Shown here in pieces: positions 9,188 through 17,505 of a DNA stretch of 33,613 bases; position 1 is the first letter of the stretch; each line of letters starts with the position of its first letter. The position numbers and the translations under genes were made by a program. The notes beneath the pieces were generated by a model, which saw nothing but the letters and a program-made list of their open reading frames with translations, ran no database searches and had not been told where the DNA came from. Origin of the DNA: Candidatus Thorarchaeota archaeon (GTDB lineage: Archaea; Asgardarchaeota; Thorarchaeia; Thorarchaeales; Thorarchaeaceae); assembly GCA_018238205.1 (NCBI GenBank), contig JABCTV010000015.1, forward strand, positions 1 to 33,613, written 5' to 3'.

Positions 9188-11224
9188 GTGACTATCAACA
9201 AGATTAGCGTGGGAATCTTGAGTAGGAAATTCATACCCTCAGAATTTGATATTTACAGAGAAGAGGAATCAATCCCTTGGGATGAAATTGCTTCAGAAGT
9301 AGATAAGACTAAGAAGAAGGGTACTGATTCTTTCCAAACAATAACCAACATTGTGGTAAAAATAGCAACAAAGGAAAGTATGAAAGAAAATCCTAACCAT
9401 AAGAGAATTGCAGTGGGGGTTCATGCATGTCTGATTCGTGGTCGGTTAGCTGAAGCACTCTATATGTCAAATAAGTCTCAAGATCCAGAAGTCCTTGCAC
9501 TGAGAGCCATTGTTCTGTTTACCCTTTCAGACGTTACGGAACTTAGCAATGTATTAGATACTCTCAACGATGTGATATCTGAAGATTCGACACCTTCCGA
9601 TCAAGTGAGATTGAGCACAGTAAAGGTATTACTTGCTGCAGCTGAACAGGATACCAGTGTAATTATGTGCGTGATGGAATTTGATAATCTTCTTGAAGAA
9701 TATCCCGAACAGGTGGAAAATCCTCTTGTAGAAACAATGTTCACATTGTATGTAGTCGCATCACTATTGAAAGAAGTTGGTCAAGCGGGTCGAGCATCTC
9801 GCATAGTTGATACTCTGGAAGATATGGCTCAACAGAAAAACCATCGAATGTTTTTGGCACTTGTTGAAAATATGAGAGGCCATATTTGTAACTTCAGGGG
9901 GGACTTTGAGCAGGGGGAGAAACACTATGTGGCCTTCAGAACTATCAGTGAATCACTTGGATTCAAATTAGGCATAGCTATGGCATTGAATAATCTGGGT
10001 ACTTTGCGCTTGAATTCATTATTACTTGAAGAAGGATTAGACTTCTTTAGAGCATCCTTAGAATTAATGGAAATGGAATCAGGTCGTATTGTAACACTTG
10101 CAAACCTTGGTGAGATATCTATTATTCTTGGACGTTATGAAGAAGCAGAAAATTACTTGATTGAAGGAATACGGCTTGAAGAGAAGACTCAGACTGGAGT
10201 CATTGAATTATATGCATGGTATTCGATATTATTAGCAAAAATGGGGAGATTCCCAGACTCATTGATGTATCTTAAAAAATCTGAAAAAATGGTAAGTACA
10301 TCTGAGAAACCTATGCAAAAAGCGGCATACCTATTTGCAGAAGGTAACTACAATGCTCTTAGACACAAACATGATGAAGCAATCTCTCTTTTTGAGGAAC
10401 TTCTTGAGATAGCAAGGAAAGAAGATATCTTCGAGTTTCTAGTTCGAGCTGAACTCGAACTTGCTAGCACATATTTGAAAGCATATCAAAAATCTAAGTC
10501 TGTAGATCATCTATCTAAAGCAGGATACCACCTGAATGACTTGATTCAGATTGCACAAGAACAGGGAATACAGGCATTATATGCTGAAGCATTATTAGTT
10601 AGAAGTGACATGTTCACAATAGCAGGGCAAGATTTTGAAGCTAAGGGAGATATTGAGAGGTCTCTCAGTATCGCTCAATTTATCGAAGATGTTAGATTAG
10701 AAGAAGAGGCAAAATCAAGATTGAGATTGATGACTTCTTATTCAGAAATATCATCAATCGAAGAAACTCCGGCGGGTAAGTCATTAGATAGATTAAGTGG
10801 TTTCAAGCCAGTATCAGGAAAACTTAGAGATATACCTCAGCCAAGTCTTCACACTCTTATTACACTGGATAGAGAAGCTGGATTGCCAATCTTTGTTCAC
10901 CACTTCGATAACAAGCTTGAGATGGATAGTACCTTGATTGGTGGATTCATATCTGCAATTACAGCTTTCTCCAGTGAACTCATGGGGCAGAGTGGACTTC
11001 TAAGGTCCATTAATCATGAGGGATTCACTGTAATGATGGAGCACAAAGAGCAATGGATTATAACCCTGATTGCTAACCAAGAAAGCTTTGATGTGAGATA
11101 CAAGCTTAGAACTTTTGCGCAAGGATTTGATAATGAGTTCAAGGACATTAGAACAGGTGATGGTTTCAATTCCAAAGAGTATCAGAGAGCAGAGGGCCTT
11201 ATTGATATAATATTCAAAACATAA
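9188..11224 (+). CDS. TPR-repeat protein with C-terminal longin/roadblock-like domain
   Basis: The 678-aa protein is a helical-repeat scaffold: paired amphipathic helices of TPR type run from about residue 75 to 510, clearest in ALNNLGTLRLNSLLLEEGLD, NLGEISIILGRYEEAENYL and YLFAEGNYNALRHKHDEAIS. After a linker, the last ~125 residues form a separate alpha/beta domain: a strand LITLDREAGLPIFVHHF, helix GGFISAITAFSSELM, a strand around FTVMMEH, then WIITLIAN and a final helix. This strand-helix-strand pattern resembles the longin/roadblock sensory modules abundant in Asgard archaea; the assignment is by pattern, not alignment. No signal peptide or membrane helix, so it is cytosolic. The start is GTG 9188; GTG at 9209 is an alternative. 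The next gene is a GTPBP1-like GTPase, so a scaffold or GTPase-regulator role is possible. Confidence 0.8.
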   Translation: MTINKISVGILSRKFIPSEFDIYREEESIPWDEIASEVDKTKKKGTDSFQTITNIVVKIATKESMKENPNHKRIAVGVHACLIRGRLAEALYMSNKSQDPEVLALRAIVLFTLSDVTELSNVLDTLNDVISEDSTPSDQVRLSTVKVLLAAAEQDTSVIMCVMEFDNLLEEYPEQVENPLVETMFTLYVVASLLKEVGQAGRASRIVDTLEDMAQQKNHRMFLALVENMRGHICNFRGDFEQGEKHYVAFRTISESLGFKLGIAMALNNLGTLRLNSLLLEEGLDFFRASLELMEMESGRIVTLANLGEISIILGRYEEAENYLIEGIRLEEKTQTGVIELYAWYSILLAKMGRFPDSLMYLKKSEKMVSTSEKPMQKAAYLFAEGNYNALRHKHDEAISLFEELLEIARKEDIFEFLVRAELELASTYLKAYQKSKSVDHLSKAGYHLNDLIQIAQEQGIQALYAEALLVRSDMFTIAGQDFEAKGDIERSLSIAQFIEDVRLEEEAKSRLRLMTSYSEISSIEETPAGKSLDRLSGFKPVSGKLRDIPQPSLHTLITLDREAGLPIFVHHFDNKLEMDSTLIGGFISAITAFSSELMGQSGLLRSINHEGFTVMMEHKEQWIITLIANQESFDVRYKLRTFAQGFDNEFKDIRTGDGFNSKEYQRAEGLIDIIFKT

Positions 11225-11252
11225 CAGAAATAGAACGAACTTGTTGATAGAG

Positions 11253-11260
11253 CTTATAAC
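11253..11260 (+). promoter_or_regulatory. TATA-like box of the GTPBP1-like gene
   Basis: CTTATAAC is centred about 43 bases before ATG 11300. Initiation 22-27 bases downstream would leave a leader of about 20 bases holding GGAG (11288-11291) 8 bases before the start. Confidence 0.45.
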
Positions 11261-11299
11261 TACTCAATTTGAAGGACTAGCAACTATGGAGCTCACTTA

Positions 11300-12964
11300 A
11301 TGACATCACACGATGATATCTTGAAAATACTTGAAAATGGAGAGAGTCGGCACGCAGAATTTAAGAGACGACTTACAAAAGCGGATTTGAAGAAAGAGAA
11401 ACGTGAGAAGCTTGTAACCAGAATCAAGTATATGACCTATGACAATCCATTCGAGGGTCTTTTCCTAATCGGTATTGAAGACATTGCTGGAAAAGAATGG
11501 GAAGTCAGAGGAATATCAGAGTCTGCTCTAAAGACTTCAGAACATGTATTACTTGAGTTATGTGAAGAAGCTGCTGCAGAAATTGTGGAAGAGGAACGTG
11601 TTGAAACTCCAAAGGGATTAGTGGGAATCTATCTACTCAAAAGATTAGCAGCACCAGAAATCAAAGAAACATGTTCTGTCAATGTTGCAGGGCGGGTGAA
11701 CTCAGGAAAATCAAGTTTGATTGGCGCACTTGTTACAGGGCGACCAGATGATGGAAAAGGAAGTGCACGTTCATTCCTACTTACACATCCTCAAGAGATT
11801 ACGAGAGGTCAGACAGCAGATATTCATCTCTCATTCATGGGATTTGACAGTGAAGGACAATCTCTCCATTTGGAGAATCCATTGAGTAAGGAAGAGTCAG
11901 CACGAGTATTAGACCAATCTGAGAGAATCGTGACATTCTTTGATGCTCCAGGCCATAAGGAATACAGTAAGACAATGATCAGAAGTATTCTAGGGGCAGA
12001 TGCACAATATGGATTGGTTTTAGTTCCGGGCCCCGAAGAAGCTTATCTGATCAGACAGGAAGAAGAGAACACGGGAATTCCTAGACTTGATGATATCACA
12101 AGAGAGCATCTGATATTGATGTCGAGTCAAGAAGCTCCGTTCTTTATTGTAATCTCAAAGATTGACAAGACAAAGCCTGATGATTTAGATCTGGTAGTAA
12201 ATGTAGTGCGAAACAGTTTGAAAGATATTGGAAAGATACCTGTCACTGTAAAATCCTCAGATGAGATTCCTCCGATTATTCGTGAAATCAATCATGGAGT
12301 GATTGTACCAATCTTGCCAATCTCATCTCTAGATTTTGAATCTCTAGGGTTGATGATAGAGTTGTTGAAAAGTGTTCCAACAAATTCTAGACATTCGAGT
12401 ATCACGGACCCAACTAGTGCATACGTTGACAAAGTCTATCGTGGAATAAAGGGAACGAACGTGGTTGTCACGGGTACAGTGAAGGCAGGTGTTTTCAAAC
12501 AAGGACAGAATGTCAAAATAGGTCCGGATAGGAACAATCTCTTTCATGAAGGCCGATTATTTAGTATTGAGATGTTTAAGAATCGGATAAGTACAGTTAG
12601 AGCTGGAGATCTTTTTGGTTTTGATATCAAAGAGGTCGACAAACATAGCGTCCGCCGCGGGCAGGTTATTATTGATCCCGAAGATGACGGTCAAAGCAGT
12701 CGAGAATTTGAGGCTAATATTGTAGTCACGCGACACCCCACTAAAATTTCAGTGGGATATTCACCAGTATTGCAAGCACATACCATTCAACAAACTGTGG
12801 TTCTGCGAAAGATCTACGATGCCGAGTTTCTGAGTGTTGGGGACTTTGCAAGGGTGAAGCTGAGATTCATTGTTTCACCAGAAGCCGTTGGAGTTGGCGA
12901 TAAGATTGTCTTAAGAGAAGCAAATACACGTGCGATTGGAACAATAGTAGAGATTCTTAGCTAG
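11300..12964 (+). CDS. GTPBP1/GTPBP2-like translational GTPase with N-terminal AlbA_2-like domain
   Basis: The 554-aa protein opens with a ~115-residue domain starting ESRHAEFKRRLTKADLKKEK, resembling the N-terminal domain of archaeal GTPBP1-like proteins and AlbA_2/Schlafen-type folds. The G domain follows: P-loop GRVNSGKSSL (about 131-140), a GTPBP1-like switch region with LTHPQEITRGQTADIHLSFM and GFDSEGQ, G3 DAPGHKEY (Asp215), G4 SKID (286-289), then PISS. The rest is the EF-Tu-type domains 2 and 3, about residues 380-554. G4 has Ser in place of the Asn of NKxD; eukaryotic GTPBP1 has Thr there, so this is a family trait. GTPBP1 proteins help resolve stalled ribosomes and channel mRNA to decay; the same here is inference. 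The 3' end overlaps the convergent gene by 8 bases. Confidence 0.9.
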   Translation: MTSHDDILKILENGESRHAEFKRRLTKADLKKEKREKLVTRIKYMTYDNPFEGLFLIGIEDIAGKEWEVRGISESALKTSEHVLLELCEEAAAEIVEEERVETPKGLVGIYLLKRLAAPEIKETCSVNVAGRVNSGKSSLIGALVTGRPDDGKGSARSFLLTHPQEITRGQTADIHLSFMGFDSEGQSLHLENPLSKEESARVLDQSERIVTFFDAPGHKEYSKTMIRSILGADAQYGLVLVPGPEEAYLIRQEEENTGIPRLDDITREHLILMSSQEAPFFIVISKIDKTKPDDLDLVVNVVRNSLKDIGKIPVTVKSSDEIPPIIREINHGVIVPILPISSLDFESLGLMIELLKSVPTNSRHSSITDPTSAYVDKVYRGIKGTNVVVTGTVKAGVFKQGQNVKIGPDRNNLFHEGRLFSIEMFKNRISTVRAGDLFGFDIKEVDKHSVRRGQVIIDPEDDGQSSREFEANIVVTRHPTKISVGYSPVLQAHTIQQTVVLRKIYDAEFLSVGDFARVKLRFIVSPEAVGVGDKIVLREANTRAIGTIVEILS

Positions 12965-14687
12965 TCCCATCGCTCCATCTTAGAACATCCTCTCTTTCGA
13001 CAAACAATCGTTCATCACGAAGTAGTCTACGTTTTGATCTCACAGAAATGATTGGCCAAATTTCAAGGTCTGAGTCGTATGCTGATTCTAAGAGGGGTCT
13101 ACGCCAGCTTGATGGAGCAGATACTATCGCGAAAGCTTCTGCACCGCACTTGAATATAGTCGCTTCAAGAGTAGACTTACCAATTCTTTGAATATCATCA
13201 TATGCACCATGCAATACAAAATCAGGGTCAATACCTAGATGATTGAAATCTGGAACAAAAACAATACACTCTTTCTCAAGTAAGCTCTTCACAATATGGG
13301 GAGAACCTACAAGTGTATTTGATATGATTTCCAGATATCCCAATTGTAGACGTTCGAGTACGGCAATCTCCTTCGATTCAAGAGTCCTTTCTTTCTTCAA
13401 TTCTAGTCTTGCGTCAAATGTACTTGCGAGATGAGAATGAACCCCCATTTTTTCCAAGGCTCGTCGGACTATATCCAATCCATGAGATACGAGACCAGTT
13501 GATGAGGGGAAAATATCTTCCAAATTCAACCAATACTCAATTACATCAATAGACATAGCCTCCTGATTTCCGATGGTCAATGTCTGGATTCTGGACCCAT
13601 TAGCAAAATTGACTGAAGCCCATGCATCTTCAGATTCTTCATCTACAATGGATATTCCAATTTGATTGCCCAAACTTGTTAAATCACATAATATTCGAGG
13701 TGCAAGGTGGATTGATTCGAGCAGATGACGACGTTTGACGAGTTGCTGTGGTTTTCCAAGAGTCTTACAGAAGCCGTCAATCACATGAAACTCAGAAGTG
13801 CCCATAAGAACAATCGCTGAGTCATGTATTTCTGTTAAAGCTGGAATCCATGAAGTTGGCTCAGTATCAAAAGGTGATTTATGAAATACAGAAATATACC
13901 AATTGAAAACATCTGAACCATAAGTTTCTCGATGTTCTTGGAAGTGAGTTACAACTGGTGACCAAATGGTACCCTTACTCTGTTTTTTCCATTCATGTGT
14001 CCAGTGATTGCGAGTCGGATTCTTTAGAAGAGAATGGGCAAGACCATTTCCAATTGAACAGGCAGATTCATTCATCCAATGATTCTTTTCAAGTTGTAAT
14101 AGAAAAGCAGCTCGAATAAGAACACCATCAACCCATTTTTGGGAGAGAATATTCTCTTCGAAAATGAGTTCGAAATCGGAGGATACTTGTAATCCAAAAT
14201 TCTGCAACGAATCCTCATTCTTAGAACGAGTCACAAAAATATCAGGAAAAGTTGGTTCTTTTACAGCAAGAAAACGTGTGACTCTGCGGATAGCCTTTCC
14301 CAAGTTGTCACGAAGATCTTGAGTAGCTTCAATACGAAGTTCCTCAGGGGTAAGGACCTTAGGTTTCTCAAATTTAGCAATGAGTTTGGAACTCTTACGA
14401 ACCTTGCTGTAAGTCGAAATTTCTAGATTCTCACCAATCACCATTACACCTGCAGAATTGAAAAAATATACTCTTACACGATCAAGAGAGATAACTGCCA
14501 CCAAGAAAACAATACCTTTGAGTTGACGGAAGTGCTTTCTCATAACAGCGGCCTTAACTCGAAGAACCTCAACTGCAGCTGCTCCAGTTTCTTTGAATTG
14601 CTTCTCACCAAATGCAGCAATCGCTTTTGGTATCGCTCTTGAACTTCTAGACACAGCAAGTATCTCCTCGTCAACGTCTATTGACAC
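12957..14687 (-). CDS. Large uncharacterised protein, 576 aa
   Basis: I do not recognise this protein. It starts with GTG at 14687 (no strong ribosome site). The N-terminal part has a helical, basic segment (residues 30-55), a hydrophobic strand GIVFLVAVISLDRVRVYFF (about 58-76), then a basic region and mixed alpha/beta sequence with many Trp and His residues. A second alpha/beta stretch (ILCDLTSLGNQIGISIVDEE, about 338-357) has the look of an actin-like or nuclease-like strand-turn-strand, but I see no complete motif. There is no signal peptide; it appears cytosolic. Codon use is like that of the neighbours. It converges on the GTPBP1-like gene with an 8-base overlap and diverges from the small membrane protein at 14773. 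Confidence 0.8.
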   Translation of the reverse strand: MSIDVDEEILAVSRSSRAIPKAIAAFGEKQFKETGAAAVEVLRVKAAVMRKHFRQLKGIVFLVAVISLDRVRVYFFNSAGVMVIGENLEISTYSKVRKSSKLIAKFEKPKVLTPEELRIEATQDLRDNLGKAIRRVTRFLAVKEPTFPDIFVTRSKNEDSLQNFGLQVSSDFELIFEENILSQKWVDGVLIRAAFLLQLEKNHWMNESACSIGNGLAHSLLKNPTRNHWTHEWKKQSKGTIWSPVVTHFQEHRETYGSDVFNWYISVFHKSPFDTEPTSWIPALTEIHDSAIVLMGTSEFHVIDGFCKTLGKPQQLVKRRHLLESIHLAPRILCDLTSLGNQIGISIVDEESEDAWASVNFANGSRIQTLTIGNQEAMSIDVIEYWLNLEDIFPSSTGLVSHGLDIVRRALEKMGVHSHLASTFDARLELKKERTLESKEIAVLERLQLGYLEIISNTLVGSPHIVKSLLEKECIVFVPDFNHLGIDPDFVLHGAYDDIQRIGKSTLEATIFKCGAEAFAIVSAPSSWRRPLLESAYDSDLEIWPIISVRSKRRLLRDERLFVEREDVLRWSDGTS

Positions 14688-14772
14688 AAACTTCTTGATA
14701 AAGGTGAGGAGGCCAGAGATGCACTAGTCAACAGCCTTAATTTAGTTCAATTATCAGTAAACTTGATTTAGC

Positions 14773-14931
14773 ATGCTACAATTTGATATGACGCTACTCA
14801 TTATTTGGTACGTTGTTCCCTTTGGTCTTCTTGGACTTAGGGCTGTTTATGCAGGATATAGAGCCTGGCAAAAAAGAAAGGAATTACGTCTTATAGAAGA
14901 AAAAATTACACCATTTACAAGTAAGTTCTAA
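14773..14931 (+). CDS. Small single-helix membrane protein, 52 aa
   Basis: A short ORF runs from ATG 14773 (or ATG 14788, giving 47 aa) to TAA 14931. The product begins with a hydrophobic helix MTLLIIWYVVPFGLLGLRAV, continues AGYRAWQKRKELRLIEEK and ends with a short polar tail. One membrane helix followed by an amphipathic, basic helix is a common layout for genuine small membrane proteins. The stop lies one base before the stop of the convergent 164-aa gene, so the ORF fills the gap exactly, which supports it. No homologue is recognised; function unknown. Confidence 0.55.
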   Translation: MLQFDMTLLIIWYVVPFGLLGLRAVYAGYRAWQKRKELRLIEEKITPFTSKF

Positions 14932-14932
14932 T

Positions 14933-15427
14933 CTAAGTTTCTTCAGTTACTGCTTCACTTGCTTCGGGATCAGGATACATTGGCATAAGGATATCCCGAG
15001 TGGGTGTAGTGTTCATTACAACATCTAGAGTTTCCTCAGTTCTCATTAGAATACAACCAAGAAACTCATACTCAAATTTATCCAGACGAATATTCACACC
15101 ACGTCGAGGTATCTGTGTAAGAAGGAGGATTATCGAGAAATTACCTCGAGGAAGTTGATTGAGAATTCCTCGTTTCATATCTGGTTCAAGTTCACCTTCA
15201 AGTTGACGGGTCATGACACCACGTTCAATGAAGTTATATCGAATTCTCTCAAAATCACCACTAGAACTTTTCTTGGGGCGAATAAACGAAATCGAGTAAC
15301 CCAGACGTTTCAATGAATTGTACCCTATCAGTGTCCTGAAGAGCGGGGGGCTCAATGATTCTAGTTCTACCTTACGTAACTCTACTATCTCACCGTCTCT
15401 TCGTACTTTCAGGTTCATTAGGCTCAC
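14933..15427 (-). CDS. Uncharacterised 164-aa protein
   Basis: I do not recognise it. The frame opens with GTG 15427; ATG 15418 three codons later is an equal candidate. The sequence alternates short strands (NLKVRRDGEIVELRKVELE; GNFSIILLLTQIPRRGVNIR; FEYEFLGCILMRTEETLDVV) with basic loops, suggesting a compact beta-rich cytosolic domain, and ends with an acidic tail (PDPEASEAVTEET). There is no metal-binding Cys/His cluster, signal peptide or membrane helix. It lies on the same strand as the downstream 576-aa gene (about 250 bases away) and follows ogt by 63 bases. Confidence 0.7.
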   Translation of the reverse strand: MSLMNLKVRRDGEIVELRKVELESLSPPLFRTLIGYNSLKRLGYSISFIRPKKSSSGDFERIRYNFIERGVMTRQLEGELEPDMKRGILNQLPRGNFSIILLLTQIPRRGVNIRLDKFEYEFLGCILMRTEETLDVVMNTTPTRDILMPMYPDPEASEAVTEET

Positions 15428-15490
15428 GCATCCGTATGTATCTGGGTAATATTACTAGGAGCTTACTCATAGTTAAAGGATTCTGAATAA

Positions 15491-16012
15491 TCACTCCGCG
15501 AATACTCCTTCTCGCTTAAGAAATTCGATTTTTGTGTCAATTCCACTACCGTAGCCGCCAATCCCAGTTGATGCAACTACCCTGTGGCAAGGAACTATCG
15601 GAGCAAGTCGGTTATTGGCCATAACATTACCAACAAATCGTGCCGCACCAGGTAACCCAGCATATTCTGCAACAATTCCATAAGGTAACGTTTGACCATA
15701 TGGAATCTTCATTGTTGCTTTGTAAACTGCAATTTCCTTCGGAGAGAGATCTGTAAAATCTAATCTAATTTCGGTTATGTTCACATCTTTCTTGCCTTCA
15801 TAAATGTCAAAGATAGAATTTAGGATTCTAACAAATTCATCATTCCTAGTTTCGGGAAGGTCAAATCCATCAACTGCTCTAATTGCTTCATCGGGAAAAT
15901 CTCTTGGAAGACACGTAGCGTACAATCCCTCAGAAGTGAAAACTCCTGCAACGTGTTTCGTTCCGCGCTGCAAGAGCGTAATGACGTTCTCTCTCATCGA
16001 GTAGTACATCAC
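15491..16012 (-). CDS. ogt: Methylated-DNA--[protein]-cysteine S-methyltransferase
   Basis: The protein repairs O6-alkylguanine by moving the alkyl group to its own cysteine, a suicide reaction. The signature is clear: NRLAPIVPCHRVVAS with acceptor Cys142 (counted from GTG 16012), preceded by the helix-turn-helix GIVAEYAGLPGAARFVGNVM that carries the Arg finger and followed by GIGGYGSGIDTKIEFLKREG. At about 170 residues it has the usual archaeal/bacterial size. The start is unclear: GTG 16012, ATG 16009 or ATG 15997; AGGTGA lies about 10 bases before the last. It starts 3 bases after the stop of the toroid-repeat gene, so the two are co-transcribed. Confidence 0.95.
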   Translation of the reverse strand: MMYYSMRENVITLLQRGTKHVAGVFTSEGLYATCLPRDFPDEAIRAVDGFDLPETRNDEFVRILNSIFDIYEGKKDVNITEIRLDFTDLSPKEIAVYKATMKIPYGQTLPYGIVAEYAGLPGAARFVGNVMANNRLAPIVPCHRVVASTGIGGYGSGIDTKIEFLKREGVFAE

Positions 16013-16015
16013 CTG

Positions 16016-16885
16016 TCACAATAGATTATGAGCTCTCTTGAACTCAAGTAGTAGAATGGAACTCAACTCAGGATCGCTTTTCTTCGAACCAATAGGAGCC
16101 CATCCACCATCCTCTTTCTGGGAAGTCACAATCAGCTCGATACTATTTTGGATGATCTCTTTTTCCTTAGCCGTCTTGGGTTTTCCAATGGCAGTCACAT
16201 CAGCCAAATCGCAAATCGATTTCGCTTCTATGCAGTCGCTTAAATGCTGAAGTAGAGCGGCTCTTCCATCAACAATCACCTTGTTGTTGGATTCAACTCC
16301 GATCGCGTGCAATCCAAGTAGAATATTACCAGTTCCAAGAGGATCAGAGATATTCTGGTCCTTGAAATCAGGCCAATTACCATCCTCATATTGTGTTTCC
16401 AATAAGAAATCACGGGCTCTCAGTAATCTTTCACTATCTTCAAAATTCACTAAACATAAAGCTTCGAGGGATTTGCCTGTAAGCCATGTTATACTTGTGC
16501 CGACAGGATACCAGTCTCGCCCAACGCTACCCCATTTATCTTCAATGTGAGGGTCTATTTTGAGTGACTCTCCAAAGCCACCATCATTCTTCTGTCTAGA
16601 AACAAGGAATCCAATCATCTTCTTTACAGTATCTTCATACCCTGATTGGAAGTTAGAAATTAAACTCAGTAATTCAGCAGTTTCCTTGGTTGAACTGGGG
16701 GCACTCCTCTTGAATCCAAATGGGATACCACCATTTGCGTTCATGATACTCATCAGGTCTTCCATAATCTGTTCTTTGAGATCAGATGGAATCTTGTAGC
16801 CTGTAGTAATCAATCGCAGTTTGTCAGTGATATTTCCATTCAATATTAAAAAGCTCTGAAAATCATGATGAAGTTCGTTTCCCAT
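16016..16885 (-). CDS. Prenyltransferase/squalene-cyclase-like alpha-alpha toroid repeat protein
   Basis: I choose ATG 16885: AAGGAGG lies 11 bases upstream, inside the longer frame that opens with TTG at 16918. The 289-aa product shows three QW-type repeats of the terpenoid cyclase/protein prenyltransferase toroid fold: QKNDGGFGES (from residue 98), QYEDGNWPDF (165) and QKEDGGWAPI (256), each after a long helix. There is no DxDD or Asp-rich catalytic motif, no signal peptide and no thioester site, so it is neither a proven cyclase nor an alpha-2-macroglobulin. Similar stand-alone toroid proteins are common in archaea and unassigned. It precedes ogt by 3 bases and probably forms an operon with it; a functional link is not evident. 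Confidence 0.8.
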   Translation of the reverse strand: MGNELHHDFQSFLILNGNITDKLRLITTGYKIPSDLKEQIMEDLMSIMNANGGIPFGFKRSAPSSTKETAELLSLISNFQSGYEDTVKKMIGFLVSRQKNDGGFGESLKIDPHIEDKWGSVGRDWYPVGTSITWLTGKSLEALCLVNFEDSERLLRARDFLLETQYEDGNWPDFKDQNISDPLGTGNILLGLHAIGVESNNKVIVDGRAALLQHLSDCIEAKSICDLADVTAIGKPKTAKEKEIIQNSIELIVTSQKEDGGWAPIGSKKSDPELSSILLLEFKRAHNLL

Positions 16886-17025
16886 CTTAGTAAGGTCCTC
16901 CTTTGAATGAGCGTACAACCCTTGAAAATGGAAGGATTGTAAAACAAGTTAGTATAGTAGACGGCCCAAACCCATAGGTATGGATAGTATAGGTATTCCG
17001 GATATAAAAGGTATCTTAGCGCAAG
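16886..17025. promoter_or_regulatory. Upstream region of the toroid-ogt operon
   Basis: It holds the toroid gene's ribosome site (minus, about 16897-16903) and further up a TATA-like CTACTATACTAAC (minus, about 16949-16961). A TATAAAAGG on plus at about 17003-17011 has no plus-strand gene to serve. Confidence 0.35.
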
Positions 17026-17307
17026 TCAATCCTCACTTTCGTAATGTTCTAGTATCTCTTTTCGCCGTTCTCGTTGTTCATCCCCTGACAATTCGTCTTT
17101 CTGACGAGATTCTTCCTCAATTACTACGATCTTCTCACGAGGAGAATGTTTGATACGGTATTCTACCTTATATGCTGGTGCAGATTTAACTATCTTCTCA
17201 TACCCACATTCTCTACATTCTAGAACGAGCGTTTTTTTCGACTTTTCAGTGTCAGTTTCATCACGCTTAGGAAGCATCAATGCGCCACATTTTTCACAGA
17301 ATTCCAT
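17026..17307 (-). CDS. TFS/RPOL9-type single zinc-ribbon protein
   Basis: The 93-aa protein starts with a zinc ribbon MEFCEKCGALMLPKR ... LECRECGYE; Cys4, Cys7, Cys31 and Cys34 are the ligands. This is the N-terminal RPOL9 ribbon of archaeal transcription factor S and eukaryotic Rpb9. Ordinary TFS (about 110 aa) has a second, C-terminal ribbon with the DE pair that stimulates transcript cleavage; here it is replaced by a charged Glu/Lys/Arg-rich tail without cysteines. It may therefore bind RNA polymerase like the Rpb9 N-domain without cleavage activity, or be an unrelated ribbon protein. AGGGGA lies before the ATG. It is divergent from the DUF1015 gene. Confidence 0.8.
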   Translation of the reverse strand: MEFCEKCGALMLPKRDETDTEKSKKTLVLECRECGYEKIVKSAPAYKVEYRIKHSPREKIVVIEEESRQKDELSGDEQRERRKEILEHYESED

Positions 17308-17505
17308 GGTGTTCCCCTATCCATGTTGGTTCTCGCGTACGGGTATGGTTCTCATTTAAGTTTGACGCTTGGGTTTCTGCAGTGTATTCATGAGCCAAAT
17401 GATGCTGTATACCTAAAGAAAGACTTATGATAATGATGGATTGTGCCCGCAGCAATAGAATCTCTGAAACTAGCATTGTCTAGGGACAGCAAGGAAGTAT
17501 TCAAA

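Noticed and set aside
16980-17153. 57-aa plus-strand ORF preceded by ATGG and containing TATAAAAGG
   Set aside because: More than two thirds of it is antisense to the zinc-ribbon gene, and its hydrophobic run is the complement of that gene's charged codons; chance.
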